The notes below the pieces were generated by a model. The model saw only the letters and a program-made list of their open reading frames with translations. It was not told the origin of the DNA and did not search any database. A DNA stretch of 9,300 nt, from contig CAMWUH010000063.1 in NCBI GenBank assembly GCA_947177325.1, positions 1-9,300 on the forward strand, given 5' to 3'. This document shows positions 1 to 6,246 of this stretch, piece after piece (position 1 is the stretch's first letter; each line of letters opens with the position of its first letter). This DNA is from an uncultured Bacteroidales bacterium (GTDB lineage: Bacteria; Bacteroidota; Bacteroidia; Bacteroidales; Muribaculaceae). Both the position numbers and the translations under genes were made by a program.

Positions 1-47
1 GGGCTGATTTGGGGCGAAGAAGCGCCGTAGACAACAACGTTGGGCAT
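1..47 (-). CDS. Start of a minus-strand gene, possibly LOG-family nucleotide-binding protein (partial)
   Basis: An ATG at 47-45 on the minus strand opens a frame that stays open to the window edge and reads MPNVVVYGASSPQIS. A short beta strand (VVVYG) followed by a small-residue turn (ASS) right after the start is the opening of a Rossmann-type fold. It resembles the N-terminus of TIGR00730/LOG proteins (cytokinin riboside monophosphate phosphoribohydrolase-like, often annotated as lysine decarboxylase family), where a V-Y/F-C/G-x-S-S motif binds nucleotide phosphate. Only 15 full residues are visible, so the family is a guess. That it is a real gene start is better supported: the frame has no stop, it lies downstream of a terminator for the preceding gene, and a TAATTTTG promoter-like element sits 54 nt upstream at 101-108. 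Any N-terminal beta-strand/glycine-turn protein remains an alternative. Confidence 0.4.
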   Translation of the reverse strand, partial: MPNVVVYGASSPQIS

Positions 48-100
48 GGGGGAGTGAACTGTTTAAAAACCGATTTTGAAATTCCGGAGAGATTATAATG

Positions 101-108
101 CAAAATTA
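101..108 (-). promoter_or_regulatory. Candidate Bacteroidota promoter (-7 element TAATTTTG) for the leftmost gene
   Basis: On the minus strand 108-101 reads TAATTTTG, an exact match to the Bacteroidota primary-sigma -7 consensus TAnnTTTG. It lies in AT-rich DNA 54 nt upstream of the ATG at 47, just after the terminator and repeat region. A clear -33 TTTG at the usual 19-21 nt further upstream is not seen, so the call rests on one element and its position. The same octamer occurs upstream of the transporter gene at 2316-2323. Confidence 0.42.
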
Positions 109-217
109 GGAATAATTTTTTAAAGCGGGGGATTTTTCCCAAGAAATTTGGGCGCATACGCGTAAACAAAACATTCTCTTGAGAAAAGGCCCCAAACCAT
201 ATCGGCCGTGGCAAAGG

Positions 218-280
218 AATAAGCCCGATAAGCCCAATAAGCACGATAAGCCCGATAAGCCCGATAGGGTCAATAAGCCA
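218..280. repeat. 9-bp tandem repeat, seven units
   Basis: Seven consecutive 9-bp units are visible: AATAAGCCC (218-226), GATAAGCCC (227-235), AATAAGCAC (236-244), GATAAGCCC (245-253), GATAAGCCC (254-262), GATAGGGTC (263-271) and AATAAGCCA (272-280). The consensus is (G/A)ATAAGCCC, with three exact copies of GATAAGCCC and degeneration concentrated in the sixth unit. The array lies between the transporter's terminator and the candidate promoter of the leftmost gene. As the unit is a multiple of three, an open frame across it gives a Lys/Pro/Asp/Asn-rich peptide on the plus strand, but nothing supports that as a gene. It is a microsatellite-like, potentially length-variable array. There are no spacers, so it is not CRISPR. 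Confidence 0.85.
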
Positions 281-298
281 AAGGCTCGGAGCGGTCAG

Positions 299-322
299 AA
301 AAAAAGCCCGCGAGAGCGGGCT
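299..322 (-). terminator. Rho-independent terminator of the Na/Pi transporter transcript
   Basis: The arms AGCCCGC (305-311) and GCGGGCT (316-322) are perfectly complementary around the four-base loop 312-315. Read on the minus strand, the stem is followed directly by seven T residues (305-299), and the stem can extend by a few weaker pairs (one G-U, then A-T) into the T tract. This is a textbook intrinsic terminator. It lies 90 nt beyond the stop codon of the transporter at 413. On the plus strand the hairpin is not followed by a T run, so it acts only leftwards. Confidence 0.88.
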
Positions 323-412
323 CTTATGTGGATTGCATTATTATGTGGCATCCGCTCTGCGGATATTTTGGCCGTCGCGCAGGTCGCAACCCTAATTTTC
401 GGGGAAGGGGGT
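323..412 (-). other. 3' untranslated stretch of the transporter mRNA with a hairpin and direct repeat
   Basis: Between the transporter stop codon and the terminator, the minus strand holds a second perfect hairpin: ATCCGC (350-355) and GCGGAT (359-364) around a 3-nt loop. An 8-bp direct repeat, TTATGTGG on the plus strand, occurs at 324-331 and 341-348 (17-bp period). The only open frames on the minus strand are a few codons long or shadow the transporter. With the terminator it could form a multi-hairpin 3' element or a processed small RNA. That function is inferred from structure alone. Confidence 0.4.
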
Positions 413-2251
413 TCAGGCGCGGTGGCGGAAGTCGCGGCGCACGGAGTCAACAACGTTGATGATATAGTCGCCGGTTTTTTCGAGGTCGGCAACGATGTCC
501 ATGTAGTAGATGCCGGCCTGATACTCGTAGTGCTGCTCGTTGATGTTTTCGATGTTGGCGTTGCGAAGCGAGTTACGGCGGTTGTTGATTTCGCGCTCGG
601 CATTGTAGCTGGCAATAATGTCGGTTTCAGAGGGGTTCTCGATGTTTTTAAGCAACAGGAGCATGTTGTCCATCGCCACTTTTACGTCGTCAAACATCAG
701 GTCGATATTGTCGTAGATTTCTTCGTTGAACTTGACGTTACTCTGCTGTTTGCGCTGGAGTATCTTACCGACTCCGAGACAGCAGTCGGCGATTGATTCC
801 ACTTCAGAGATTATGCCGAGCATAGCGGCCAGATGGCGCTTGGTGATGTTAGAGAGTCGACCTTCGGAGCATCGACGCAGATATTGTGCAATCTCGATTT
901 CCATGCGGTCGGAGATATCCTCGTATTTCTCGATGCGGGAGTAGAGGCGGGTAAACTCGTCAGAGCCTTCCTTGGCGTGGACGAGGTCGCGGGCCATAGC
1001 GAGCATGCGGCTGACGCGGTCGGCATACACGGCGATTTCCTTTTCAGCCTGGGCAATGGAGAGCTCGGCTGTGGAGAGCATACCGCCCGAGATGAAGTTG
1101 AGCTGGAACTCGTCGTCGCCTTTTTTCTTCGAGGGGATAATCCATTCCACAATCTTAACGTAGACCTTGGTAAACCATATCATGATGCCGAGGTTGACGA
1201 GCTTGTAGGAGGTGTAGAACACGCAGAGGCCTACTGAGGAGTAGAACTGCAGTTGAGCCAGCGCCGGCTTGACAGCCGAGATGCGGAGGTCGAGGTCGGC
1301 GTCGTTGGTGGGTTTGGCATCGAAGAGATGGTTGTAGACTTGCGGGTCGGTGCCTTGAAGGTTGGTTATATAATCATAGAGCGAATTGGGGTTGCCGATG
1401 CCGATGCGCTCTGTGAGCCAAAGTATAAGGTCGGTGAACTGATAGAAGAGCGCCAGACACCATATTGAGCCGAGAATGTTAAAGAGGAGGTGGCCCATGG
1501 CGGTGCGTTTGGCGGCTGCGTTACCGCTCATGGAGGCGAGGATAGGGGTAATGGTGGTGCCGACGGCCGAGCCGAGCACAATGGCGCATGCAAGGTTGAA
1601 GTCGACCCATCCGCGGCTGAACATGATAAGCGTTATGGCAAAAGTCGCGGCCGATGATTGGATAATCATGGTGACGACGCAGCCGACGGCGAAGAATATC
1701 AGCACAGAGCGGAAGCCCAGGGCGGCATATTTCTGCAGGAAGGCAAACATCTGGGGGTTGCTCTGCAGGTCAGGCACATAATTTGAAATCATGTCGAGGC
1801 CGAGGAAGAGCAGGGAGAAGCCAATCAGGAACTCGCCTATCGACTTGGTGCGGCTCTTATGGGAGAAGAGCATTATAACGGCCACGGCAATCAACGGAAT
1901 GGCATAAAGAGATATTTCAACCTTGAAGCCGAAAAGCGTCAGCACCCAGGCCGTGAACGTGGTGCCGACGTTGGCACCCATAATGACGGCCATTGACTGC
2001 GCCAATGTCATCAAGCCGGCGTTAACGAAGCTGACCACCATCACTGTAGAGGCCGAAGAGCTTTGGATGAGGGCTGTGATTGAGAAGCCGGTAAGAGTGC
2101 CTGAAAAGCGGTTGCGGGTCATTGCACCGAGAATGTTGCGCAGGCGGTCGCCGGCGGCTTTTTGCAAACCTTCGCTCATTACTTTCATTCCGTAGAGGAA
2201 TAAACCTACGGAGCCTAAGAGACAAAGGAAGTCGAGAATGCCATATTCCAT
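413..2251 (-). CDS. Na/Pi cotransporter family protein with C-terminal PhoU-like domain
   Basis: This 612-residue inner-membrane protein is of the SLC34-like Na/Pi cotransporter family (PF02690), predicted to move inorganic phosphate with sodium. The N-terminal half has two inverted-topology repeats. The first carries QSSSA at 63-67 and GANVGTT at 92-98; the second carries QSSAA at 198-202 and GSAVGTT at 227-233. The QSS motifs are the family's substrate/ion signature. Hydrophobic segments occur near 7-25, 78-105, 113-130, 139-155, 182-210, 220-240, 252-280 and 335-365. The C-terminal ~230 residues (about 385-612) are helical and charged, resemble PhoU, and end with the PhoU-like segment DLEKTGDYIINVVDSV. 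The length is normal for the bacterial transporter-PhoU fusion. The loop at 285-333 between membrane segments is long and polar. The ATG at 2251 is preferred because a membrane helix begins within the first ten residues. The gene has its own candidate promoter (2316-2323) and terminator (299-322). Substrate is inferred from family; export rather than import of phosphate is possible. Confidence 0.9.
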   Translation of the reverse strand: MEYGILDFLCLLGSVGLFLYGMKVMSEGLQKAAGDRLRNILGAMTRNRFSGTLTGFSITALIQSSSASTVMVVSFVNAGLMTLAQSMAVIMGANVGTTFTAWVLTLFGFKVEISLYAIPLIAVAVIMLFSHKSRTKSIGEFLIGFSLLFLGLDMISNYVPDLQSNPQMFAFLQKYAALGFRSVLIFFAVGCVVTMIIQSSAATFAITLIMFSRGWVDFNLACAIVLGSAVGTTITPILASMSGNAAAKRTAMGHLLFNILGSIWCLALFYQFTDLILWLTERIGIGNPNSLYDYITNLQGTDPQVYNHLFDAKPTNDADLDLRISAVKPALAQLQFYSSVGLCVFYTSYKLVNLGIMIWFTKVYVKIVEWIIPSKKKGDDEFQLNFISGGMLSTAELSIAQAEKEIAVYADRVSRMLAMARDLVHAKEGSDEFTRLYSRIEKYEDISDRMEIEIAQYLRRCSEGRLSNITKRHLAAMLGIISEVESIADCCLGVGKILQRKQQSNVKFNEEIYDNIDLMFDDVKVAMDNMLLLLKNIENPSETDIIASYNAEREINNRRNSLRNANIENINEQHYEYQAGIYYMDIVADLEKTGDYIINVVDSVRRDFRHRA

Positions 2252-2315
2252 TGGCTGAACTATTTAAATTGTTACTATCGGATTGCCGGACGGGAGGGAG
2301 TTGTCATCCGCCCCA

Positions 2316-2323
2316 CAAAATTA
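2316..2323 (-). promoter_or_regulatory. Candidate Bacteroidota promoter (-7 element TAATTTTG) for the Na/Pi transporter gene
   Basis: In the 135-nt gap between truA and the transporter gene, the minus strand reads TAATTTTG at 2323-2316, matching TAnnTTTG, with an A/T-rich tract immediately upstream. It would leave a leader of roughly 55-60 nt before the ATG at 2251. A good -33 TTTG is not apparent. The octamer is identical to the one at 101-108, with a similar distance to its start codon. A 5-bp stem with a 13-nt loop just after the truA stop (2364-2386) is too weak to call a terminator, so read-through from truA is also possible. Confidence 0.45.
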
Positions 2324-2386
2324 AAAATAATTTTTCAGAGAAATAGTTATCGAGGGGGATAAATCGCGAAAAAAAATGATGCGCGA

Positions 2387-3151
2387 CTATAAAAAAATAT
2401 CTTCGGGATAGGTAATATCCCAAAGAAAGAGTGGATGGGGCGGCATAGATGTGCCGGCCAGACAGCGGTCGCGCCCGGCTATGATTTGGTCGAAACGGTC
2501 GAGGGTGATTTTGCCGCGGCCCACTTCAACGAGGGTGCCGACGACGGCGCGCACCATGTTGCGCAGAAAGCGGTCGGCGGTAATGATGAAGCAGTGGCGG
2601 TCGCCATCGCCGTCGAGCTTCACCCAGCGGGCTTCGGCGACGCGGCAAATGTTGGTGCGGGCGTCGGAGTGGAGCTTGGCAAAGGAGGTGAAGTCGCTGA
2701 CTTGAAGCAGCCGCGAGGCGGCTTGGTTCATTGCCTCATAATCGAGGGGAGCGGAGAGCAATGAATAGGCCGTTAGGAAAGGGTTGCGTCGATGATTGAC
2801 GAAATAGCGATAGGAGCGCGAAGTGGCGTCGAAGCGAGCGTGGGCATCGGGCTTCACGGGTACTATGCGGTCAATGGCGATGCCGGGACCAATGATGGCG
2901 TTGAGCCGGCGCGGGAGTTCTGCCACCGAGCAGGGGTCGACAGAGTCGGGGAGGTCGACGTGGGCCGCCATCAGGCGGGCGTTGACACCGGTGTCGGTAC
3001 GTCCGGCTCCGGTGACGGCAATCGGTTGGCGCATCAGAGTCGACAAGGCTGCTTCAATCGTCTGCTGCACGGTAGCTACCCCCCCCGGTTGAGATTGCCA
3101 ACCATGGTAAGGGCGGCCGTCGTAGGCTAAATAAATGAAGTAGCGCGCCAT
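2387..3151 (-). CDS. truA: tRNA pseudouridine(38-40) synthase TruA
   Basis: This 254-residue cytosolic enzyme isomerises uridines 38, 39 and 40 in the tRNA anticodon arm to pseudouridine. The N-terminus shows the family opening Y-x-G-x-x-Y-H-G-W-Q (about 10-19: AYDGRPYHGWQSQP). The catalytic-Asp motif GAGRTDTGV lies at 48-56, with D53 as the nucleophile. Further conserved segments are the FDATSRSYRYF region near 108-118, DFTSFAK near 152-158, and FLRNMVRAVVGTLVEVGRGK near 194-213. Length is typical of the family. The residue after the motif is Asn57 where most homologues have His (GVHA). The start at 3151 lies 21 nt after the ftsZ stop, so it is very likely co-transcribed with ftsZ; it has no obvious division role. 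Confidence 0.95.
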   Translation of the reverse strand: MARYFIYLAYDGRPYHGWQSQPGGVATVQQTIEAALSTLMRQPIAVTGAGRTDTGVNARLMAAHVDLPDSVDPCSVAELPRRLNAIIGPGIAIDRIVPVKPDAHARFDATSRSYRYFVNHRRNPFLTAYSLLSAPLDYEAMNQAASRLLQVSDFTSFAKLHSDARTNICRVAEARWVKLDGDGDRHCFIITADRFLRNMVRAVVGTLVEVGRGKITLDRFDQIIAGRDRCLAGTSMPPHPLFLWDITYPEDIFL

Positions 3152-3172
3152 AAACCTGCCGGGTGATTGCTG

Positions 3173-4567
3173 TTATTTGAAGTTGATGCGAGTGGCGTGA
3201 CGAGGCGCTTCAGCGGGCGCGGTAGGGTCGATGGGGTCGATTGACTGATGAGCATCGGCAGCGCGCTTTGAGGCGTTTTTGATTTCGTCGACAAGGCGGC
3301 GGTCGCGAGAGAATGTGGGTGTTGACTCAAAGGTGTCGATGATTGCGTCGTCGTTGAGCTGGTCGGGGGTCAGCACCACATATTTCTGGGTACCACGGTT
3401 TTTGAGAATAGCGCCGGCTTTATCAGTGCCATATTCTTCAGCGATTTTACGGGCCGGATCGACCGCAGTGGCGTTGTCGGTGATTTTGGGCTCGGCAGGC
3501 CGCTGGGCAGCGGGAGCTGATTGAGCGTAGGGCTGATGAGCGGGAGCCTGTTTGGTCTCGGCCACGGTTTTGCTCTGATTGCGGTCGGTGGTTTCGAAGC
3601 CGGCGGCGAGGAGGGTGATTTTTACTTTGTTGCCGAGCGATTTGTCGTGGGCCAGACCCCAGATCACGTCGACTGACTCATCGATATTTGAGATGAACGA
3701 AGTCAACTCATCGGCCTCGCGCATAACGAATTCATCTTCAGCGTCGGGGTTGAAGTAGATGTTGAAGAGGATGCGTTGAGAGCCGAGGATGTCGCGGTCT
3801 TTGAGCAGAGGGGAGTTGAGAGCGTCGTTGATGGCCTTGGTGACGCGCGAGTCGCCTTCGCCGTAGCCAATAGAGATGATAGCGGGGCCACCGTCGCGCA
3901 GAGTAGTGTCAACATCGTGGAAGTCGATGTTGATAACGCCGTTGGCGGTGATGAGTTCGGAGATGCCGCGGGCGGCGGTGGCCAAGGTATCGTCGGCCTT
4001 GCCGAAAGCGTTCATGAACTGGAGGTCGGGGTAGATTTCAGTGAGGCGTTCGTTGTTGATCACCAAAAGCGCGTCGACATATTTAGCCATTTCGTCGGCG
4101 CCGTCGAGCGCTTTGATAATTTTGCGCTGCCCCTCGAAGAGGAAGGGGATGGTCACGATGCCCACGGTCAGCAGGCCGCGTTCGCGAGCCAGACGGGCCA
4201 CCACGGGAGCTGCGCCGGTGCCGGTGCCGCCACCCATGCCGGCGGTGATAAACACCATTTGGGTCTGGTCGTCGAAGAGGCGATTGATTTCCTCGGCGCT
4301 TTCTTCAGCGGCTGCTTTGCCCACTTCAGGTTTGTTGCCGGCGCCGCAGCCGGTTTTGCCGAGGATGAGTTTGGTGGGCACGGGGGAGTTGACCAATGCC
4401 TGGCGGTCAGTGTTGCAGATGACAAACGAAACGTCGTCGATGCCTTGAGTGTACATGTGGCGCACGGCATTGTTGCCGCCACCGCCCACTCCAATCACTT
4501 TAATCAGTGAGCCTTGGCGTTGAGGAGTAACAAAATCGTTGGTTGAAGAGATATCGTCGAAAGTCAT
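3173..4567 (-). CDS. ftsZ: Cell division GTPase FtsZ
   Basis: FtsZ (464 aa) is the tubulin homologue that polymerises at mid-cell into the Z ring and recruits the divisome. The N-terminal nucleotide-binding part starts with IKVIGVGGGGNNAV (22-35). The tubulin signature GGGTGTG is at 112-118. The T7 synergy-loop aspartates that complete the GTPase site of the neighbouring subunit correspond to D215 and D218 in NIDFHDV. The GTPase plus C-terminal fold ends near residue 326 (KITLLAAGFE). It is followed by a Gln/Ala/Pro-rich disordered linker (about 328-405), a conserved-looking patch (DTFESTPTFSRDRR, 411-424) and a further 40-residue charged extension ending in TRINFK. The protein is longer than E. 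coli FtsZ (383 aa), owing to linker and tail. The ATG at 4567 is supported because the beta strand after it is at the expected distance. It lies 93 nt after ftsA, and that gap contains an inverted repeat (4621-4634). Confidence 0.98.
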   Translation of the reverse strand: MTFDDISSTNDFVTPQRQGSLIKVIGVGGGGNNAVRHMYTQGIDDVSFVICNTDRQALVNSPVPTKLILGKTGCGAGNKPEVGKAAAEESAEEINRLFDDQTQMVFITAGMGGGTGTGAAPVVARLARERGLLTVGIVTIPFLFEGQRKIIKALDGADEMAKYVDALLVINNERLTEIYPDLQFMNAFGKADDTLATAARGISELITANGVINIDFHDVDTTLRDGGPAIISIGYGEGDSRVTKAINDALNSPLLKDRDILGSQRILFNIYFNPDAEDEFVMREADELTSFISNIDESVDVIWGLAHDKSLGNKVKITLLAAGFETTDRNQSKTVAETKQAPAHQPYAQSAPAAQRPAEPKITDNATAVDPARKIAEEYGTDKAGAILKNRGTQKYVVLTPDQLNDDAIIDTFESTPTFSRDRRLVDEIKNASKRAADAHQSIDPIDPTAPAEAPRHATRINFK

Positions 4568-4620
4568 GTTGGGAAGACTGGATTGTAAAGATGGGTTGGA
4601 TATATTGTTAAGTTTAGAGG

Positions 4621-4634
4621 GTCAAAGGTTTGAC
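4621..4634. promoter_or_regulatory. Perfect inverted repeat between ftsA and ftsZ (possible operator or leader hairpin)
   Basis: GTCAAA (4621-4626) and TTTGAC (4629-4634) are perfect inverted copies separated by GG. The repeat lies 26 nt past the ftsA stop and 54 nt before the ftsZ ATG, in the longest intercistronic gap of the cluster. The two-base gap is too small for a stable RNA loop unless the inner pairs open. There is no T run, so it is not a terminator. A DNA-binding dyad or part of an internal ftsZ promoter (minus-strand TTTG within the repeat) is possible. Function is inference only. Confidence 0.35.
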
Positions 4635-4660
4635 GAGGGGGAGATAGCGGGTTGCGGAGC

Positions 4661-6202
4661 TTATTCGTCGTCGAAACGGTCGTTATGGTCGTCGTCAGAG
4701 ACCAATCCGGTCAGTCGGTCGGCAACCCGGCGGAAAATCGAGGGGCGCTGCGGCCGACGCTCTTCCTGGCGACGTTGCTCTTCTCGGCGCTGGTTTTCGC
4801 GCTCGGCCGAGCGTGATTTGCGATTGTTGTAGTCGCGGCGGCCGTTGAAATCGTCGGGGTCGTCTTCGAGAATGTCATCGTTGTCGGTATGGCCTATGCG
4901 GATAAGCGGCTCATTGTCGCGATAGCGGTCGCGACGGTCATCGTAGCGGTCGCGGTCGTAGCGGTCGTCCCGGCGATCACGACGGTCGTCGTATTCATCG
5001 CGTTGGTCGCGATCGTATGGACGGTCGTTGTGTTGAGGATTGAATGGCTGTTGTGAAGGCTCGACGCAGCTGACGAAGTTGGGAAGCTGGCGGGCTGTGT
5101 TGGCCAGTGAGATAACGTCGAGCGAGTCGTCGGCGAGAATTGAAGAGTCGGTGATGCGGATAGTGCGCGGAGTCAGGGCGGCATGCACTTTCATGCGGCT
5201 TTCTTGAGCGAGGAGCTCGCCGAAGCCTTTCATGCGGGCGCCACCGCCGGTGGTAATGATGCCTGCGGGGAGGTCGGAGGGTTTAAGGCCGGCCCATTCG
5301 ATTTGGGCGAGAATGTTGGCAATGATTTCGCCGGTGCGGGCAGCGATGTAGTTGTTGATTTCAGGCTGCTCGATGCCGTCGGTAGTGATGTGGGGGGTGT
5401 CGTCGCCTTGGATAGCCACGCCGAGGGTGCGCTTGATTTCTTCGGCACGCTCTTCAATGTAGGTCAGGGCCATGAGGTCGCGGGTGATGTTGCGCGAGCC
5501 CATTGGGAGTGTCGAGAGATATTGGAGAACGCCCTTTTTGTAGATAGCCACGGTGGTGGTTTCGGCGCCGAAGTCCACGAGCATGCAGCCGAGGTTGCGC
5601 TCGTCGGGGGTGAGCACTGTGGCAGCCAGTGCAGTGGCCGACACGATGGTGCCGTTGACCGTCAGGTGGAGGCGTTCGTTAAACACGCGGTTAATGTTGC
5701 TCATCAGCCCGGGAGCGCCGCAAACGGCCACAAATTTGCCGGTGACAGTGCGGGCATAAGTGCCTACGGGATTGGAAGTGGCTCGCTTGTCAACCAAAAT
5801 TTCGCGAGTAGTAACCTGATAGATGGTGTTTTCGGTGAAAATAGAGTTGATGGCCTGAGTTTTCAGCAACTCAAGGGTTTCGTTGGTCACTTCGGTTTCA
5901 ATGTCAAAATCGATTGTGGCTGAGGCAGAGATAGAGCCGAGCGACAGTCCGCTCAAGCCTACATAGCAGCCGGTGATTTTGTTGGGCGTAACGGAGTGGT
6001 TGGCCTCCAATCGGCGGCGAATACGCTCAATGCGTGAGGCGGTTTCCTCCACGTTTTTGATTTGTCCGTAGCGCACGGAGTCAATCAGAGGCTCTTCATG
6101 CACAGCCAGGATATTGAGCATGCCCGATGGTTCGATCAGGGCGAGGGCACCTTTGATTTTGGCGCTACCGATTTCAATTGCTACTATGTAGTTTTCTTCC
6201 AT
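4661..6202 (-). CDS. ftsA: Cell division protein FtsA with extended Asp/Arg-rich C-terminal linker
   Basis: FtsA is the actin-like ATPase that anchors FtsZ filaments to the cytoplasmic membrane and signals to the periplasmic divisome. The first phosphate loop is in VAIEIGSAKIKG (7-18). The SHS2/1C subdomain spans roughly 84-165. The second phosphate motif is VDFGAETTTVAIY (209-221), and the adenosine motif TTGGGARMKG is at 317-326. The core ends near residue 380. The remaining ~130 residues are unusual: a Pro/Asn/Gln stretch, an Asp/Arg-rich block (393-428) with YDDRRDR twice (404-410, 420-426), an acidic patch (440-451), and an Arg/Glu/Gln stretch (465-486). At the end, PSIFRRVADRLTGL is a probable amphipathic membrane-targeting helix, followed by an acidic tail. 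At 513 aa it is about 90 longer than E. coli FtsA (420 aa), all of it in the linker. The start at 6202 is 44 nt after ftsQ. Confidence 0.96.
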   Translation of the reverse strand: MEENYIVAIEIGSAKIKGALALIEPSGMLNILAVHEEPLIDSVRYGQIKNVEETASRIERIRRRLEANHSVTPNKITGCYVGLSGLSLGSISASATIDFDIETEVTNETLELLKTQAINSIFTENTIYQVTTREILVDKRATSNPVGTYARTVTGKFVAVCGAPGLMSNINRVFNERLHLTVNGTIVSATALAATVLTPDERNLGCMLVDFGAETTTVAIYKKGVLQYLSTLPMGSRNITRDLMALTYIEERAEEIKRTLGVAIQGDDTPHITTDGIEQPEINNYIAARTGEIIANILAQIEWAGLKPSDLPAGIITTGGGARMKGFGELLAQESRMKVHAALTPRTIRITDSSILADDSLDVISLANTARQLPNFVSCVEPSQQPFNPQHNDRPYDRDQRDEYDDRRDRRDDRYDRDRYDDRRDRYRDNEPLIRIGHTDNDDILEDDPDDFNGRRDYNNRKSRSAERENQRREEQRRQEERRPQRPSIFRRVADRLTGLVSDDDHNDRFDDE

Positions 6203-6246
6203 GTAAATGTAGGTTGTTATGGTGGGTGATGAGGTTATCGGGTGGG

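Noticed and set aside
138..185. Two small inverted repeats (CCCAA/TTGGG at 138-152 and TTCTC/GAGAA at 174-185)
   Set aside because: Five-base stems of this kind are expected by chance in AT-rich DNA, and neither is followed by a T run on either strand.
218..280. CRISPR-like array
   Set aside because: The units are 9 bp and directly adjacent without unique spacers, and no cas genes are present.
179..796. Plus-strand open frame of 205 codons starting with a Lys/Pro/Asp-rich repeat
   Set aside because: It starts at a TTG, its N-terminal part is just the 9-bp repeat and the terminator hairpin, and the rest is antisense to the transporter gene with no recognisable fold. Codon phase follows the GC-rich wobble positions of the minus-strand gene.
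2364..2386. Possible terminator after truA (TCGCG and CGCGA arms)
   Set aside because: The stem is only 5 bp with a 13-nt loop and the T run lies inside the loop rather than after the stem.
5183..5923. Plus-strand open frame of 246 codons opposite ftsA, and a similar one of 244 codons opposite ftsZ (3776-4510)
   Set aside because: Both are fully antisense to well-conserved genes, have low-complexity Gly/Ala/Val/His/Asp composition typical of shadow frames, and show no family motif.
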